NCBI GenBank assembly: GCA_964648115.1
Contig: CAZYME010000017.1
Location: 1-57,235, forward strand
DNA from: CAZYME01 sp964648115
GTDB taxonomy: Bacteria; Pseudomonadota; Gammaproteobacteria; Legionellales; Legionellaceae
Direction of reading: 5' to 3'
DNA: 57,235 bases
A model generated the notes under the pieces. The model ran no database searches. It had not been told where the DNA came from and saw only the letters and a list, made by a program, of their open reading frames with translations. Numbering within the stretch: the first letter of the stretch is position 1; every line of letters starts with the position of its first letter. The position numbers were made by a program, and so were the translations under genes. Below, piece by piece: positions 8,002-15,066 of the stretch.

Positions 8002-8509
8002 CAAGGTGTTGAGGTCGTTGATTTTGTGATTGCAGTATGTAATACACGATATGCCCGCGTAAATAAACTGCAGCAAGCCCTGCTACAATGGCGAGCCAGA
8101 CTCCAGCCAGTATAAAACTATACAGTAAGACAAACAAATATAAATACACTAAATGACCGATGGTTGCATGAGTAAATAGCGAGGCGTGATTTTCTTTAAG
8201 TAAGAAAATAAAACCGAAGTTATAGATGGGTAATGCTGCGATCACCATCAAAAAAGCCCAAAAGAACACATGCCTACGGTAAGGCTTTTCGCTGTATAAA
8301 ATACGCTTACCAAATAAAGCACCAAAACAAGCAGCTACAATGACCGCTAGGAAAATAGCTTTTGAAATGGGCAATATTTGCTCAAATCCTATTGCATACA
8401 AGAGCGTATCGATAATAATGGTGGCTACTATCGCAAGGAGACTAAAGTAGACGGCTACTAGCAAGCGTGGATTGGAAATGGATAACGCTTCATCCGTTTG
8501 TTTTTTCAT
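7946..8509 (-). CDS. Polytopic membrane protein of unknown function
   Basis: A 187-residue protein with about five hydrophobic segments and a charged C-terminal tail (ERKIDSEKKGISTDD). I chose the start at 8509 (MKKQTDEAL) because AAGGA lies just upstream; the frame remains open further upstream to 8569. Its end overlaps the start of the nuclease gene, so the two are probably translated from one transcript. It is divergent from pilU. No family is recognised. Confidence 0.75.
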   Translation of the reverse strand: MKKQTDEALSISNPRLLVAVYFSLLAIVATIIIDTLLYAIGFEQILPISKAIFLAVIVAACFGALFGKRILYSEKPYRRHVFFWAFLMVIAALPIYNFGFIFLLKENHASLFTHATIGHLVYLYLFVLLYSFILAGVWLAIVAGLAAVYLRGHIVYYILQSQNQRPQHLDERKIDSEKKGISTDDTY

Positions 8510-8615
8510 GTTATTTCCTTTACAACCTATTATGTTTAATTTTAGACCATATTTGTACGTAAAACACAAAGTTCGAGCTACACTTAAGCTATAAAATAAA
8601 AATAGTGAAAATAAT

Positions 8616-9737
8616 ATGGATATTATCCCGTTTTTTAAGTTGATGGTTGACCGCGGTGCTTCGGATATTTTTTTTAGCGTAGGCGCGCCGCCTAGTATGA
8701 AAGTAGAGGGGATTACTGCTCCCGTTGGGAAGGCATTAATTAAATCTCACCAAATGGTGGAAATTGCTAAATCCGTTATGAATGATGCGCAACAAAAGGA
8801 ATTTGAAGCGACCATGGAGCTGAATATGGCTCTTTCGGTGGAGGGTATTGGTCGATACCGTATTAATTTATTTCGGCAGCGCGGTGAAGTGGCGATGGTG
8901 ATTCGTTACATTAAGGGGCATATTCCATCGCTTGAGGCTTTGCATTTGCCGCCCATTTTAAGCTCAATTGTGATGGAGCAGCGAGGGCTTGTTTTGGTGG
9001 TTGGTGCAACGAGCTCGGGTAAGTCAACAAGCTTGGCGTCAATGATTGATTATCGCAATAAAACGCATTGTGGGCATATTTTAACGATCGAAGATCCTAT
9101 TGAATATATACATGAACATAAAAAATCGATTGTAGATCAGCGTGAGGTTGGGATTGATACGCAAACGTATGAAAATGCGTTGAAAAATGCAATGCGTGAG
9201 GCGCCGGATGTTATTTTAATTGGTGAAATTCGTGAGCGAGTTACGATGCAGCATGCTATAGCATATGCGGAAACAGGACATCTATGTTTATCGACGTTGC
9301 ATTCAAATAATGCGAATCAGGCCATGGATCGTATTATGAATTTTTTCCCTGAAGAAGCAAGGCATCAGTTGTTACTGGATTTGTCATTAAATTTGCGCGC
9401 GGTTATTTCATTAAGGTTAATTCCTGGAATACAAAATGAAAGGATACCGGCAGTGGAGGTGTTACTGAACACGCCTTACATTGCTGATTTGATTGAGAAA
9501 GGGAAGGTTGATGAAATAAAAGAGGTCATGTCACGTAGTACAGAGCAAGGGATGCAAACGTTTGATCAGGCTTTATTTGATTTATATAAAGCAGGAAAGA
9601 TAAGCAAAGAAAACGCTATTCAGTATGCTGATTCTAAAAATAACGTTGGTTTGAAGATTCGGTTGACGGAAGAGGGTGGGTTGGACGGCAATTCAGATTT
9701 AGAGATTGATCCGGATGAGCTGGATAAGTTGAAATGA
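8616..9737 (+). CDS. pilU: Type IV pilus retraction ATPase PilU
   Basis: A 373-residue cytoplasmic hexameric ATPase of the PilT/PilU family, which helps PilT depolymerise type IV pili during twitching and DNA uptake. Seen: an N-terminal PAS-like domain (DIFFSVGAPPSMKVEG), Walker A GATSSGKST (Lys136), an Asp box around EDPIEYIH, Walker B-like DVILIGEIR, and the His box STLHSNNANQAMD. The C-terminal extension rich in Asp/Glu and the sequence details fit PilU better than PilT. pilT is not adjacent. Immediately after the stop there is only a small hairpin (TGATCT/AGATCA, 9735-9750). Confidence 0.9.
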   Translation: MDIIPFFKLMVDRGASDIFFSVGAPPSMKVEGITAPVGKALIKSHQMVEIAKSVMNDAQQKEFEATMELNMALSVEGIGRYRINLFRQRGEVAMVIRYIKGHIPSLEALHLPPILSSIVMEQRGLVLVVGATSSGKSTSLASMIDYRNKTHCGHILTIEDPIEYIHEHKKSIVDQREVGIDTQTYENALKNAMREAPDVILIGEIRERVTMQHAIAYAETGHLCLSTLHSNNANQAMDRIMNFFPEEARHQLLLDLSLNLRAVISLRLIPGIQNERIPAVEVLLNTPYIADLIEKGKVDEIKEVMSRSTEQGMQTFDQALFDLYKAGKISKENAIQYADSKNNVGLKIRLTEEGGLDGNSDLEIDPDELDKLK

Positions 9738-9907
9738 TCTTTTTAGATCACCGTTCCTTTTTAAATGAAGCCTGAAAGCAGGCCCTGTGTCTCAGGGTCC
9801 TGTCACTGCAGGTATCCCGTCGTGCTCGCATGCTGCGCGCGACAGGAGCCCTCCCTTCCGTGCCACCCTTCGTCGAAAATGCGCCATTTAGCTGGTCTGG
9901 ATCAAAT

Positions 9908-9963
9908 GTAGCCCGTATGAAGCGAAGCGGAATGCGGGAATGGCCAGGCGGTTTGATCCCCGC
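9908..9963. repeat. Family B palindromic repeat
   Basis: GTAGCCCGTATGAAGCGAAG with GGAATGCGGGAATGGCCAGG resembles the left part of the copy at 49913-49998, including the central GGCCAGGC...TGATCCCCG. It lies between the convergent pilU and bdhA genes. The remaining bases 9738-9907 show a few GC-rich stems but no gene. Confidence 0.8.
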
Positions 9964-9977
9964 TGAAATGTGATGCT

Positions 9978-10760
9978 TCACTCCATAAACCACCCATGAC
10001 TAACCACCAAAGACTGCCCCGTCAAAGCATTAGATCCAAATGACGCAAAAAACAATGCAGTCTGCGCAACATCATCAGTAGTAGTAAACTCGCCATCTAC
10101 AGTCTCTTTCAGCATCACTCTTTTAATCACTTCCTCTTCACTAATCTTAAGTGCTTTTGCCTGCTCCGGAATTTGTTTATCAACCAGTGGTGTGCGCACA
10201 AAACCCGGGCAAATAACATTGGCTCGTACGCCGTGAGCGGCTCCTTCTTTAGCAATAACTTTACATAGTCCGAGCAAGCCGTGTTTTGCGGTAACATAAG
10301 GGCCTTTTAAAACAGAGGCCTCCTTGGAGTGAACTGAGCCCATAAAGATAATACTGCCGCCTCGTCCAGCAGCGTACATATGTTTTAAACAGGCGCGTGT
10401 GGTTAGGAAAGCGCCGTCGAGATGAATGGCTAGTAGTTTTTTCCAATTGTCGTACGTTAATTTATCGATAGCTTCGATAATTTGGATTCCAGCGTTACTA
10501 ACTAGCACATCCACACCACCGAATTTTTTTACTACAGCATCTACACCGTTTTCAACTTGTTGTTCATCAATCACGTTCATTACAACAGCCATTGCCTGGC
10601 CGCCTTGGTCTCGAATTTCCTGAGCAGCTTTCTCAGCCTGGGCTAAGTTAAGATCAGCGATGGCGACTTTTGCCCCTGCTTTTGCATAGACCATCGCAAT
10701 TTCTTTACCTATGCCGCTAGCGGCGCCTGTGACAATTGCTACCTTATTTTTTAACTGCAT
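9978..10760 (-). CDS. bdhA: D-beta-hydroxybutyrate dehydrogenase
   Basis: A 260-residue short-chain dehydrogenase that interconverts 3-hydroxybutyrate and acetoacetate with NAD, the last step of using polyhydroxybutyrate or ketone bodies. Seen: the nucleotide motif TGAASGIG near residue 12, NAG at about 90, catalytic Ser in SVHSKEAS and YVTAKHG (Tyr-x3-Lys), and the C-terminal SNALTGQSLVVSHGWFME, typical of this subfamily. AAGGATAGCC provides a ribosome site. Its first 17 bases overlap the end of the upstream membrane gene, suggesting translational coupling. Confidence 0.92.
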   Translation of the reverse strand: MQLKNKVAIVTGAASGIGKEIAMVYAKAGAKVAIADLNLAQAEKAAQEIRDQGGQAMAVVMNVIDEQQVENGVDAVVKKFGGVDVLVSNAGIQIIEAIDKLTYDNWKKLLAIHLDGAFLTTRACLKHMYAAGRGGSIIFMGSVHSKEASVLKGPYVTAKHGLLGLCKVIAKEGAAHGVRANVICPGFVRTPLVDKQIPEQAKALKISEEEVIKRVMLKETVDGEFTTTDDVAQTALFFASFGSNALTGQSLVVSHGWFME

Positions 10761-11553
10761 GGCTATCCTTGATTTTTAATCCGTAGGTGTCTCTAAATAA
10801 AATTCCGCCTAATGTGGCTACCATGGGTATTAGCCAGATTTCCAATATAAAGGCTATGATCTGTAGGATGCCTGCAAGCAGTATAGGTATGTGTGGTGTT
10901 ATCAAAGATAAAAAGATCATAATACTGGGAAATATGATAGTCATAATGACAATAGGCCCAGCAATGTTAGCCCGGTTCCTAGATATATTTATGTAAGCAC
11001 TTAGTAGTGCTGAACTTACGGTGAGGTTTTTCGTAATAACAAGTGGGAAAGCAAAGTACATAATTGGCGTTAGAGCAATTAAAAAGATAATTTGCAAAAC
11101 CAGCTTGAACGTTAGTTCGGCAGGACTGTAACCAGGAAATAACAAGAAAAGGGATGCAAAAATGCCAGAAATTAGAGCATATATAATACTTAGTTTTAAT
11201 ATGGATTGTTTTTCAATATAACAAGATAGCTTAATTTCGTGGAAATCGATTGGTAACCCAATCGAGCGCCGGACTCCTACTATCATCACGGGCACCCATA
11301 TTTTGATGATGAAAGTAATAGCAATTATTTTTACTACAAAGTTCATGGTGTGATAGAGAAAATCTGACAGACCATAATGTGATTGGGTATATTTGGTTAA
11401 CATCATCAGTGGAATTAAAATGATAACCCCGATAAAGAGGGCAAATATCATGCGCTTTAAAATAAGCCATTTTAATCCATAGGTTAGGCGGTATGCTTCA
11501 ACAAGCGCTGCTATTGTTTTGTTTTGGTTAACCACAGGCTGATTTGACGCCAT
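10744..11553 (-). CDS. Polytopic membrane protein of unknown function
   Basis: A 269-residue protein with about six hydrophobic segments from residue 32 to 250 and short basic ends. The general look is of the YciC/GDPDase-membrane-domain type proteins (repeated pairs of helices with Ala/Ser/Arg loops such as SAYINISRNRANI), but I cannot name it firmly. It is probably co-transcribed with bdhA, whose start it overlaps. Confidence 0.7.
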   Translation of the reverse strand: MASNQPVVNQNKTIAALVEAYRLTYGLKWLILKRMIFALFIGVIILIPLMMLTKYTQSHYGLSDFLYHTMNFVVKIIAITFIIKIWVPVMIVGVRRSIGLPIDFHEIKLSCYIEKQSILKLSIIYALISGIFASLFLLFPGYSPAELTFKLVLQIIFLIALTPIMYFAFPLVITKNLTVSSALLSAYINISRNRANIAGPIVIMTIIFPSIMIFLSLITPHIPILLAGILQIIAFILEIWLIPMVATLGGILFRDTYGLKIKDSHAVKK

Positions 11554-11624
11554 TTGAAGCTCCCTTCATCCATAAAGTAGCAAATATCAGCTTATCATTT
11601 TTATTTTGTTATATTCAAATAAAC

Positions 11625-11656
11625 GGTGGCCAAGTTGCTTTCGCGCCTTGGCCACC
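11625..11656 (-). terminator. Hairpin terminator after the glycine-zipper lipoprotein gene
   Basis: GGTGGCCAAG and CTTGGCCACC form a perfect 10-bp stem. On the minus strand it is followed by GTTTATTTG, and it lies about 20 bases beyond the lipoprotein stop. On the plus strand a T-run (GTTGTTTTTAT) follows at some distance, so it may work in both directions. Confidence 0.6.
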
Positions 11657-11678
11657 TTGCAGTTGTTTTTATATATTA

Positions 11679-11915
11679 TCAATAATAGTAACCACCACGA
11701 CGATAGTAATTTCTTCTATCTTGGTCTTGACCAATTTGGTTACCGATTAATGCGCCTGCTCCGGCACCAATCGCTGATCCCCAACCGCCACCGACCGCGT
11801 ATCCCAGGCCAGCACCAGCAGCAGCACCTGTTGCAGTACCTACTTGGGTGGATGTACAGCCACCTAAGACGGCGGTGAAGATGAGAATGCATAAAGCAGT
11901 GATAAACTTGTTCAT
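11679..11915 (-). CDS. Small glycine-zipper lipoprotein
   Basis: A 78-residue protein with a signal peptide, lipobox LGGC (Cys20), a glycine-zipper segment (GAAAGAGLGYAVGGG then SAIGAGAGALIGNQIG) and a Tyr/Arg-rich tail (RRNYYRRGGYYY). This fits the glycine-zipper 2TM lipoproteins of the outer membrane, the SlyB/PcpY/YMGG type. The exact role is unknown; relatives are linked to envelope integrity. Confidence 0.85.
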   Translation of the reverse strand: MNKFITALCILIFTAVLGGCTSTQVGTATGAAAGAGLGYAVGGGWGSAIGAGAGALIGNQIGQDQDRRNYYRRGGYYY

Positions 11916-12024
11916 GGTTAGATTCCTTCTAAATATAATCCTCCCACTAAGTGTAGTACATAAATAGTTGCTTGTGCTAAATAATTAATCATATTGTTCT
12001 TTACATGCGTGGATGCTAAATAAT

Positions 12025-12166
12025 TCCTTCTCCCCGGGAGGGGAGAAGGTGCCCGACAGGGCGGATGAGGGGTGATCAAAACATTTGCAACAAAAAAGAG
12101 TATTTTTTATTTAATCTACCCTCACCTGCCCTGTCGGGCATCCTCTCCCATCAATGGTAGAGTAAT
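12025..12166. repeat. Family D palindromic repeat
   Basis: GGTGCCCGACAGGGCGGATG at the left and CTGCCCTGTCGGGCATCC at the right form the arms, with the CCTTCTCC hairpin at one end and CTCTCCCATCAATGGTAGAG at the other. Related copies lie at 23299-23405, 21376-21421 and 45654-45684. It fills most of the 351-base gap between the lipoprotein gene and dapA; the remaining bases hold only the promoter regions. Confidence 0.85.
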
Positions 12167-12266
12167 CTACGATGAAAAAACTGTTAATATGTACAGCCCA
12201 AATAATCTTGTGAAAAACGCCCCCACACAGTAGTATTGGACAATCCATTTCCTACTGAGAGATTCC

Positions 12267-13139
12267 ATGTTTCGAGGGAGTATTGTCGCACTTGTTACGC
12301 CGATGCTTGACGATAAAGTCGATGTAACGCGCTTGCGAGAGCTGGTTGATTTTCATATTCAAGCTGGCACACACGCGATTGTTGCTGGTGGCACGACAGG
12401 CGAAGCAGGGACTCTTACACATGAAGAAAAACGCTTAGTCATTAAAACGGTTATCAACCAAGCCAAAGAACGGATCCCGGTCATCGCGGGTACTGCTGCC
12501 AATGCTACAAAAGAATGCATCGAGTTAACACAGCAGGCTATGCAAGATGGCGCTCATGCGGCACTTATTATGACTCCAGCTTACATCAAACCGACACAAG
12601 AAGGGCTTTTTCAACACTATAGCCAAATTGCACACGCCGTGGCGCTCCCAATCATTCTATATAATGTTCCCGGACGCACGGCTTGTGATATGTTGCCCGA
12701 AACGGTGGCCCGATTATCACACATATCAAATATCATCGGCATCAAAGAAGCTACCGGTCAAATGGCCCGACTTCAGCAAATTTTACGTGAATGCGAAGGG
12801 CAAATTGATGTATATAGTGGTGATGATTTAACTGCAGCAGAGTGGATGCTTGCCGGTGCGAAAGGGGTTATTTCTGTAACTGCTAACGTGGCGCCTATGC
12901 ATATGGCAAGAATGTGTGATGCGGCCATGGATGAAGATCAGGCGACTTGTTTGAAGTTAGATGAACAATTAATGCCCCTGCATGAATTGATGTTTATTGA
13001 ATCCAATCCAATTCCTGCAAAATGGGCAGTTAGTCGAATGGGATTAATGGGCAATGAAATCCGCATGCCTTTAACACGCTTAACGGAAAAGCATCACCAA
13101 GCGCTAGAAAACGCAATGCGCGTATTAAAATTGATATAG
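12267..13139 (+). CDS. dapA: 4-hydroxy-tetrahydrodipicolinate synthase
   Basis: A 290-residue TIM-barrel enzyme that condenses pyruvate and aspartate semialdehyde, the first step of the lysine/diaminopimelate branch that feeds peptidoglycan. Seen: the motif GGTTGEAGTL, the tyrosine of LYNVPGRTA, and Schiff-base Lys160 in GIKEATG. The length is normal. It is followed 13 bases later by the small bamC-like lipoprotein gene, the usual gammaproteobacterial order dapA-bamC. Confidence 0.95.
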   Translation: MFRGSIVALVTPMLDDKVDVTRLRELVDFHIQAGTHAIVAGGTTGEAGTLTHEEKRLVIKTVINQAKERIPVIAGTAANATKECIELTQQAMQDGAHAALIMTPAYIKPTQEGLFQHYSQIAHAVALPIILYNVPGRTACDMLPETVARLSHISNIIGIKEATGQMARLQQILRECEGQIDVYSGDDLTAAEWMLAGAKGVISVTANVAPMHMARMCDAAMDEDQATCLKLDEQLMPLHELMFIESNPIPAKWAVSRMGLMGNEIRMPLTRLTEKHHQALENAMRVLKLI

Positions 13140-13152
13140 TTGAGGTAAAGTT

Positions 13153-13368
13153 GTGAAAAAAGTAAGATTAATTATGGTGTTATCTGTCCTACTAGCAGGG
13201 TGTAGCGCTCAATACACCAGTAACGGTGAACAGCAATATTTGAAAAGTAGGAATGGTGTGAATCTGGTTGTTCCACCCTCGTTAAGTACCGTGAATATTA
13301 GTGATTTTTATGATTTACCGTCCCAGAATCAGGATGCGCGGGTCAGTGTGGCGCCGCCGCCAGCATAA
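13153..13368 (+). CDS. Miniature BamC-like lipoprotein
   Basis: Starts with GTG after GAGGTAAAG. The 71-residue protein has a signal peptide, lipobox LLAGC (Cys17), and then only an extended segment with QQYLKSRNGVNLVVPPSLST and FYDLP. This matches the position and style of the N-terminal unstructured 'lasso' of BamC (YL....L.VP..L), which binds BamD in the outer-membrane assembly complex. The two helix-grip domains of full BamC (about 340 residues) are absent, although the stop is clean and the next gene begins nine bases later. I read it as a reduced BamC rather than decay. Confidence 0.7.
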   Translation: MKKVRLIMVLSVLLAGCSAQYTSNGEQQYLKSRNGVNLVVPPSLSTVNISDFYDLPSQNQDARVSVAPPPA

Positions 13369-13377
13369 GAGTTTGAC

Positions 13378-14670
13378 ATGACTTCAGTAAAAGCAGCTGA
13401 GTTAGAGGTTATTCAAGGATTATCTAAACGTGTTGTCGATGCCCAGCGATCTATTCGTATTCTTGATCTTATAAAGTGGGATGATACGGTCAAAAAAAAT
13501 TTTTTTCACCATAAAGGTAAAGAGCTCCCGGCTGTTGACGCGGACTATTACAAAAGTAGGCCGCTGCCTTTTGATGCCCAGGAAAAGATAGAAGAGTTTC
13601 GCACTATTTTGCGTGATACACAAAATCAATGCGGTCAATATTCTCCAATTACAAGATTGATTAAGCGCCAATGCGAAGAATACATTCGTGCAGTGCAAAT
13701 GCTGGCAGCCCGCGGAACGCCAGTTTTCTCTGAAATAGCAATGGAGCTTTATGGTAGCCCAAGTGATGCGTTTTATACGGGTGGCCCACGGCTATCCGAT
13801 TTAGGTGCGTTATTATTCGATATGCTTACGGTACTTGATGTCCAGCTGCAATCTGAGGCCGATGTAAAGCGTTATACTCCAGAGGAGGCTCGTGAGTCAC
13901 TTCAAGCCTCGCTAGGTGCTTTTTTTGATAAGCATCCAGACAGCATTACGGTTATCGTTAGCGATGGGATGATTGCGGACGCATCAGCCGGTGCTGACAA
14001 GATTAGATTAAGCCAAGATGCGATGTTTAGTGATCGCGATTTAAAATACCTGGAGGTACACGAGGGGTGGGTCCATATAGGTACAACGTTAAATGGTGCG
14101 ATGCAACCATATTGTTTTTTTCTTTCTAAAGGCACACCTACGTGCAGTGTGATTCAAGAAGGGTTAGCAGTGATTACAGAGGTGGTTAGTTTTACTTCGT
14201 ATCCCGGCCGTATGCGTAAAATTACCAATCGCGTTATTGCGCTAGATAAAGTGACACAAGGGGCTAATTTTCTTGATGTTTATCATTATCTTCTTGATTG
14301 TGGTTTATCAGAGGAAGATAGTTACAACAACACTGTACGCGTATTTCGTGGCAGCACTCCAACTGGCGGGCCATTCACTAAAGATTTATCTTACGCAAAA
14401 GGTTTTGTTCTGGTTTATAATTTTATTCGTTTTGCCATTAGCCAGCATCGTATTGATGCGATCCCGTTATTATTTACCGGCAAGCTGGTACTGGACGATT
14501 TACCGTTACTCAGCGAGTTAAGGGATCAAGGTGTTCTCGCTCCCCCGGTTTATTTACCTCCTGCGTTTCGTGATCTTTCCGCCCTAAGTGCTTGGATGAG
14601 TTTTTCTTTATTTCTCAATAAGTTTGATTTAAACGAAATCCAAAAAAACTTCCGTTTTTTATTGGTGTGA
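13378..14670 (+). CDS. DUF1704/MATCAP-like metallopeptidase (QEGLA family)
   Basis: A 430-residue protein. Seen: HEGWVHIGTTLNG (His228, Glu229, His233) and QEGLAVITEV (Glu261), the metal-binding and signature motifs of the DUF1704 family. Eukaryotic members include the tubulin tyrosine carboxypeptidase MATCAP; bacterial members are often labelled 'QEGLA motif protein' and their substrates are unknown. There is no signal peptide, so it is cytoplasmic unless secreted by another route. It follows the bamC-like gene by nine bases, so it is probably in the dapA operon. The catalytic activity is inferred from motifs. Confidence 0.85.
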   Translation: MTSVKAAELEVIQGLSKRVVDAQRSIRILDLIKWDDTVKKNFFHHKGKELPAVDADYYKSRPLPFDAQEKIEEFRTILRDTQNQCGQYSPITRLIKRQCEEYIRAVQMLAARGTPVFSEIAMELYGSPSDAFYTGGPRLSDLGALLFDMLTVLDVQLQSEADVKRYTPEEARESLQASLGAFFDKHPDSITVIVSDGMIADASAGADKIRLSQDAMFSDRDLKYLEVHEGWVHIGTTLNGAMQPYCFFLSKGTPTCSVIQEGLAVITEVVSFTSYPGRMRKITNRVIALDKVTQGANFLDVYHYLLDCGLSEEDSYNNTVRVFRGSTPTGGPFTKDLSYAKGFVLVYNFIRFAISQHRIDAIPLLFTGKLVLDDLPLLSELRDQGVLAPPVYLPPAFRDLSALSAWMSFSLFLNKFDLNEIQKNFRFLLV

Positions 14671-14710
14671 CAGAGCTTCAACAGTTTTCACCGAGAGTAA
14701 ATCTGTGTAT

Positions 14711-14950
14711 TCCTCTCCCATTGATGGGCGTTGTTGAATAATTAGCTCCGTTCGTGCTGAAGAAGGCTCCACTGTCATTATGTTAACGAAGACTGTCGTC
14801 CCCGCGAAGGCGGGGATCCATTTCTCCCATGTCTCCTAGCCTGAGTCAGGGATAGATTCCCGCCTTCGCGGGAATGACAAAGTCTCTTAACTTAATGCCG
14901 TGAAGAGGAACAGAGCTAATTATTCAACAACGCCCCTCGCGGGGCGAAGG
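14711..14950. repeat. Three-level nested repeat: G inside E inside D
   Basis: Outer pieces of family D lie at 14711-14728 (TCCTCTCCCATTGATGGG) and 14933-14950 (CCCCTCGCGGGGCGAAGG). They are split by family E, whose 22-base terminal inverted repeats (GGCGTTGTTGAATAATTAGC...) lie at 14727-14748 and 14913-14934. Within E sits family G at 14795-14878, the same element that is inserted in the nuclease gene. The E termini look like those of IS5-type elements. The rest of the gap 14671-15066 holds only the upstream region of the next gene. Confidence 0.85.
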
Positions 14951-15066
14951 AATTACTTGGCTAACATTGCAAAAATCCCATAATTAGTGCAAAATATCGA
15001 CAGTTATTAATAAACTCTTAATAATTGGAGTTTAAAATAGATCAATTCGTATTTTCGGAGTTACCC

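Noticed and set aside
9748..9993. Open frame of 81 codons between pilU and bdhA on the minus strand
   Set aside because: It crosses a family B repeat and overlaps the bdhA end; composition is that of GC-rich stems.
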